Shown in pieces: positions 4,039-7,515 of a stretch of DNA of 7,515 nucleotides. Positions within the stretch are counted from its first letter, which is position 1; every line of letters starts with the position of its first letter. Source of the DNA: Myxococcales bacterium (GTDB lineage: Bacteria; Myxococcota; Polyangia; Polyangiales; Polyangiaceae); NCBI GenBank assembly GCA_020430865.1, contig JAGQIY010000141.1:1-7515 (forward strand), given 5' to 3'. The notes under the pieces are model-generated. The model had not been told where the DNA came from and did no database searches. It saw only the letters and a list, made by a program, of their open reading frames with translations. The position numbers were made by a program, and so were the translations under genes.

Positions 4039-5577
4039 TCAGATCTCGAAGATGCGCCGGCTCAGGCGCAAGTCTGGTTCAGCATCGGGTTCGCCTGCAT
4101 CCACCGCAGCGGCCCCGTCATCGTCCGGCTCAGGGTCCTCGAAAAGCGAGGCGATGTCCAGCGACACCGCTGGCTCGTCGTCTCCGGCCACCTTCGCGCT
4201 CGCGAGTTGGGCAGCCTGGAGACCGACGGGGGTCAGGATGTAGTCGCCCTCGTCGACCGCCGGGAGGTCATAGGCAGCTCGCCGCTCATTGCCTGTCGTG
4301 AACTCGCCTCGCATCTTGTCGAGGTCGAGCTGCTCCTGCTCTGAGCGCTCGCCCGCGCCCGTTGGCTCGACGACGAAGTCCGGGTTGAGTTGCTTGATGA
4401 CGTGGTCGTCGAACCAGCCCCAGAAGTCCCACACCTTGGTGTGCAGGCCGCGCGCCTTCGATTCCCGGATTCGCTCCACCGGGTCGGTCTGCCCTCCAAG
4501 CGTAGCGCTCTGCCCAGCGTTGCCGTAGACCTCGTTGATCTCGTCCGGGCTCATGCCCATGATCGCGCACAGTGTCCGAACCTGGGCGCGGCTCCACTCA
4601 GCCCACTCCATGTCCTTGGCGTCGCTGCCGACCTTCACCCACTGCGCGGTTGCGCCAGAGATCACACCCACCCGGTGGTGCCCCTCGTCGCCGGCGAGCT
4701 GGGCCCGGACGTCTTCTTTGAACATGTCCAACGCGGCGGGAGGGTATGGCTCGCCGTTCGCGGTGGCGACGTTGATGAAGCCGGCCCCGGTAAACCCCTG
4801 TGTGAAGTACTTGGCGTTGCGACGCCAAGCCAGGGAGTAGGCGGTGAAGACCGCCCGCGCGAGCTCGAGCTCGGGGTAGCCGTACCCACGCCGGTCGATG
4901 TCGGTCGTGTGGTTGCGAATGCCCCAGAGCATCTCCGTCGGCCGGAAGCGGGCGACCACCTCGCCGTTGACCACCTGACAGTAGCGCGGGGTCGTGAAGT
5001 CCCCGTCTCTCAGCCCGCGAGGCGAGGCGAACACCGCCGGGTCTACGTACATCGTCCGCCCGTCGACTGGCGTGATACGCGCGGGCAACCCCTTCTCGTT
5101 GCGTCGGATCTCAGCGGGCGCCAGGTCGTAGCGCAGCGAGTCCCGCATCATCATGACACCGATCCGCTTGAGGCTCGGCACCGTGGTGTACTCTCGGGGG
5201 TCTGTGATTTCGCCCGCCTGTACGAGAAACCGGGTGAGCCGGTCGCTTTCCCTGAGATCGACCCGAGTCGGCGAGCGCCGCGACTCCCTCAACTTCACCC
5301 GAAACCCCGGGACGAACCGGTTCTCTTGCGGGGCGAGGTAGTGCACGAACTGCCGCAGCTGCACCATGAGGATCGCCGACACCAGCGGAGACGCCGCGAT
5401 CCGCTGTAGCGTCATCCGCGACAACCCGGGGGGTTCCGGGGGGATGCCGGACGCCAGCGAGAAGTCATGCGGATCGGAGTAGGCGGAGACGCGGTTGCGC
5501 GCCGCCTTGTGCAGTCCATCCTCCAGGTCTGCCAGCTCGGAGGCGGTCTGAAGGATGAGATGCCCCGGGTCGAGCAT
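4039..5577 (-). CDS. Phage portal protein, 512 aa
   Basis: The portal forms the dodecameric ring at one capsid vertex through which DNA is packaged and the tail attaches. ATG 5577-5575 overlaps the upstream stop by one base (TGATG). Length is typical for HK97-like portals. Visible features are an N-terminal helix (about 10-30), a clip/stem-type region with 'PLVSAILMVQLRQFVHYLAPQ' in pieces around 64-84, a beta-rich wing with 'DGRTMYVDP' (172-180) and 'VVNGEVVARFRPTEMLWGIRN' around 202-222, the portal hallmark 'RGYGYPELELA' (230-240) before a long helix (241-260), 'KYFTQGFTGAGFINV' (256-270), and 'SRAQVRTLCAIMGMSPDEIN' (329-348), where many portals have an R-x-[IV]-c-x-x-f-g-[VI]-p-P motif. 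A C-terminal acidic tail (about 465-500, DDEPAVS...DPEPDDDGAA) is probably disordered. The identification rests on family knowledge and is very sure. Confidence 0.94.
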   Translation of the reverse strand: MLDPGHLILQTASELADLEDGLHKAARNRVSAYSDPHDFSLASGIPPEPPGLSRMTLQRIAASPLVSAILMVQLRQFVHYLAPQENRFVPGFRVKLRESRRSPTRVDLRESDRLTRFLVQAGEITDPREYTTVPSLKRIGVMMMRDSLRYDLAPAEIRRNEKGLPARITPVDGRTMYVDPAVFASPRGLRDGDFTTPRYCQVVNGEVVARFRPTEMLWGIRNHTTDIDRRGYGYPELELARAVFTAYSLAWRRNAKYFTQGFTGAGFINVATANGEPYPPAALDMFKEDVRAQLAGDEGHHRVGVISGATAQWVKVGSDAKDMEWAEWSRAQVRTLCAIMGMSPDEINEVYGNAGQSATLGGQTDPVERIRESKARGLHTKVWDFWGWFDDHVIKQLNPDFVVEPTGAGERSEQEQLDLDKMRGEFTTGNERRAAYDLPAVDEGDYILTPVGLQAAQLASAKVAGDDEPAVSLDIASLFEDPEPDDDGAAAVDAGEPDAEPDLRLSRRIFEI

Positions 5578-7397
5578 CAGAGCTCGTCCAGTGCGCGCAG
5601 GAGATCCTCAACTGCTTGCACGCCACGAGCAGGCCCGAGGACCTCGTCGAGCTCTCGCTCTACGGCCGACAGCCGGTCCGCCTTCTCGAGCATGGGGCGG
5701 CGACCGCACCACGCAGTGAAGTCGCCCCATGCCATCTTCCGAGGCTCGCCCACACGCGCGCGGACGGGCTGGTAGACAAAGTCGATGATCGCCTCGACAT
5801 CGTCTTCATCGGAGAAGCCGATGAACGCCTTGTCCTCAGCGCGCCTGCCTTGCGCATCGTAGACATCCACCAGCCACACTGGGCCGGCGTCGAGTGCCAT
5901 CGGCCCCAAGAAGACATCGATGGGATCGCCATCCCGCCCGAGGGTCCCCTCCAGTTCGCCGTAGTGGACAGGCATGAGCGATGACCACGCTCGGCCATCC
6001 TCGCCAACCCCAGAGCGGTGCTCACCGGCTGGCACCTCCACCATCGCCACCAGGCCGCCGGGGAGTGGGACCTCGCCTTGATGCAACGGGGAGGCGGTCG
6101 GGATGTATCGGCAGGACTTCACCATCGCTGCGCGCATGGTGGCGAGACGCTCGACCCGTGCCTCACGGGCGATCAGCGCAGGCGCCTGGGCCACCATCTC
6201 TTCGAGGAGGTCGAACGCCTGCGACTCGAGCACTGCATCGAAGCCGAAGACGCGGGCAGACCTGGTCAGCGGCTCACGATCGAGTTGCTGTGGCGCCGCG
6301 CCGCTGCGGGCGAGATACCGGTCCATCCGCTGGCTCTTGGCCATCCGGGTTGCGAGCGAGACGCCCGCCTTGAGCACCTTGGTCACCATCGCGACAAACG
6401 CCTCGACGCGCTTGCCGAGGAAGCTGATGGGTGCCTGCTGCGGGCGTTTGTACAGGCGCCGCATATCGGACTTCAGCGCGTTGTAGAGCGGCACGAGCTC
6501 GCCGCTGATGGCGTGTTCGACGCTGACCAGCTTCTCGTGCAGCGCGGCAACGTCAGCCTGCATCTTATCAGCGGCGCTCCGGCCCGCTCCGGCGGGAGTC
6601 TCTGGCGAGACTGGCTCGCCCACTGCGGCTTCGTTGGGCGTCTCGCCCTCACCGGGAGCCAGCGGCTCGCTATCCACTGGCGTCGGCTTCGCTGCGGTCG
6701 CGCTGTGGCTGGGCTTGTCCTGCTTCTCGCCCTTCGCCTTGGAGCCCTGCGCCTCTCCCGGCTTGTCGCTAGGCTTGTCGTTGGGTTGAGTGTGCGCCGA
6801 GGCGGCAGACCGGAGGGCTGCATGCGCATCATCGAGCGCCTTAGCGGTCTGCTCGGTGGGGTTGGCGACGTGCGCAGCGGCGGCGGCTTTGAGTGCGTTG
6901 TGGGCGCTCTCGAGGGGGTGGGGCTTTGGATCCGCGGCTGGCTTGGCCTTCCTCGCGCCGCTGCTGTTGCGAGCGTAGATCGGTGACCCGTCAGCGCGAT
7001 GCCCGGTGATCTTCCCACCGCGGGGGCCCGTCTTGATGACCTTCGCGGCCTTGGCGAGTGGCTCAGAGGCGCAGAGGTAGGCCATGACCTCGGACTGGTG
7101 GGGCTCGCCCATCGCCCGCATCAGTCGAGGAGCTGCGGAGAGGAACCCCATGGCGTCGGTCCTGGTTGCCAGCTCACCGAGAGCTCGAGCGACATCAGGC
7201 CGCGCTGGTGACGCCTCCAACGCGGCACTGACGGACGAGAACCGCGGGGGCAACTCCGTCGGTGGGTCTGCCAACATCGACCGCTCCAACACAGCGCCGC
7301 TGGGGGCACGCGGTGAGGCACCGGGGAACATCTGCGCGATGACCTTTCGGGGGGTCGCGTCGCCAGGGTGGCGCGTGCCGATGGTCGGGATCCTCAT
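5577..7397 (-). CDS. Multidomain phage protein with C-terminal inorganic-pyrophosphatase-like domain, 606 aa
   Basis: ATG 7397 has GGAGG (7404-7400) only 2 nt upstream, a tight but usable spacing. In order: an N-terminal helical part (about 1-118); a short 'KTGPRGGKITGHRADGSPIY' motif (122-141), a type of G-x-R-G-G-K segment I recall in other phage head-gene proteins; an Ala-rich helical stretch (160-200); a low-complexity Lys/Pro/Glu linker (about 203-272); a helical region (274-425); and a C-terminal domain (about 438-565). That domain has 'HYGELEGTLGRDGDPIDVFLGP' in pieces at 478-499, followed by 'VWLVDVYDAQG' (507-517) and 'DKAFIGFSDEDD' (522-533). DGDPIDV fits the classic family I pyrophosphatase signature (D-x-D-P-x-D), so metal binding is plausible. 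Such domains are known from phage 'polyvalent' proteins. Its position directly upstream of, and overlapping, the portal suggests co-synthesis with head proteins and perhaps packaging into the virion. Whether it cleaves pyrophosphate is unproven. Confidence 0.85.
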   Translation of the reverse strand: MRIPTIGTRHPGDATPRKVIAQMFPGASPRAPSGAVLERSMLADPPTELPPRFSSVSAALEASPARPDVARALGELATRTDAMGFLSAAPRLMRAMGEPHQSEVMAYLCASEPLAKAAKVIKTGPRGGKITGHRADGSPIYARNSSGARKAKPAADPKPHPLESAHNALKAAAAAHVANPTEQTAKALDDAHAALRSAASAHTQPNDKPSDKPGEAQGSKAKGEKQDKPSHSATAAKPTPVDSEPLAPGEGETPNEAAVGEPVSPETPAGAGRSAADKMQADVAALHEKLVSVEHAISGELVPLYNALKSDMRRLYKRPQQAPISFLGKRVEAFVAMVTKVLKAGVSLATRMAKSQRMDRYLARSGAAPQQLDREPLTRSARVFGFDAVLESQAFDLLEEMVAQAPALIAREARVERLATMRAAMVKSCRYIPTASPLHQGEVPLPGGLVAMVEVPAGEHRSGVGEDGRAWSSLMPVHYGELEGTLGRDGDPIDVFLGPMALDAGPVWLVDVYDAQGRRAEDKAFIGFSDEDDVEAIIDFVYQPVRARVGEPRKMAWGDFTAWCGRRPMLEKADRLSAVERELDEVLGPARGVQAVEDLLRALDEL

Positions 7398-7447
7398 GCC
7401 CTCCGAGATAGCACGCGCTGTCGACGCCGATCCAGCGTTCGGCGCAT

Positions 7448-7493
7448 CGCGCGCACACGTTCATCATCAACCACGCGCGCACACACGTTGATC
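7448..7493. repeat. Short imperfect direct repeat upstream of the first gene
   Basis: Copy A is CGCGCGCACACGTTCATC (7448-7465) and copy B is CGCGCGCACACACGTTGATC (7474-7493). They match except for one extra CA step and one base change, and start 26 bp apart. They lie 51-96 bp upstream of the ATG at 7397. Binding sites for a regulator are possible, but replication slippage in a CG/CA-rich tract is an equally simple explanation. Confidence 0.55.
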
Positions 7494-7501
7494 TATAGAT
7501 C
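7490..7501. repeat. Perfect 12-bp palindrome GATCTATAGATC
   Basis: This AT-rich palindrome sits in an otherwise GC-rich leader and overlaps the end of direct-repeat copy B. On the minus strand it includes TATAGA, which could act as a -10 box for the 606-aa gene, but the matching -35 would fall at or beyond the window edge, so a promoter cannot be judged. The rest of the 118-nt leader (7398-7515) shows no gene. Confidence 0.5.
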
Positions 7502-7515
7502 TAGACGGGTCTCCG

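Noticed and set aside
1..7515. CRISPR array, tRNA, insertion sequence or attachment site
   Set aside because: No regularly spaced identical repeats, cloverleaf, transposase or terminal inverted repeats were seen by eye.

Overview
The window looks like part of the structural-gene region of a tailed dsDNA phage or prophage of a GC-rich bacterium. Every credible gene lies on the minus strand, so transcription runs from right (7515) to left (1). Genes are tightly packed, with overlaps of the TGATG, GTGA and ATGA type. The host cannot be named from the sequence: there is no tRNA, integrase or host gene.

Region by region in the direction of transcription: (i) 7515-7398 is a short leader with a direct repeat and a palindrome. 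(ii) 7397-5577 encodes a 606-aa multidomain phage protein that ends in an inorganic-pyrophosphatase-like domain. (iii) 5577-4039 encodes a portal protein, the only gene whose function is certain. (iv) 4029-3176 holds two small beta-rich, probably virion, proteins. (v) 3175-3078 is a gap with a perfect 10-bp inverted repeat and a possible promoter. (vi) 3077-1699 holds a zinc-ribbon protein translationally coupled to a 337-aa protein whose C-terminal half resembles macro (ADP-ribose-binding) domains. (vii) 1597-1088, 999-403, 406-113 and 116-1 (cut by the edge) are four small accessory genes of unknown function.

The most interesting content is in the two gaps of group vii (1698-1598 and 1087-1000). 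Each gap carries a 58-nt element on the coding strand, starting at or just after the stop codon of the upstream gene. Both read as complete hammerhead ribozyme cores: GAA-A, stem III, a GUH cleavage triplet, stem I, CUGAUGA, plus a stem II hairpin that supplies the conserved G10.1-C11.1 pair. All three stems are closed hairpins, so the RNA enters and leaves at the junction between A9 and stem II, not through an open stem I, II or III. The two copies differ by six compensatory base-pair changes among 16 pairs, with no broken pair, while the core and loops I and II are identical. If active, they would cut the polycistronic mRNA on both sides of the 169-aa gene and release it as a 604-nt monocistronic RNA. 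Calling them hammerheads rests on sequence and covariation; activity is an inference.
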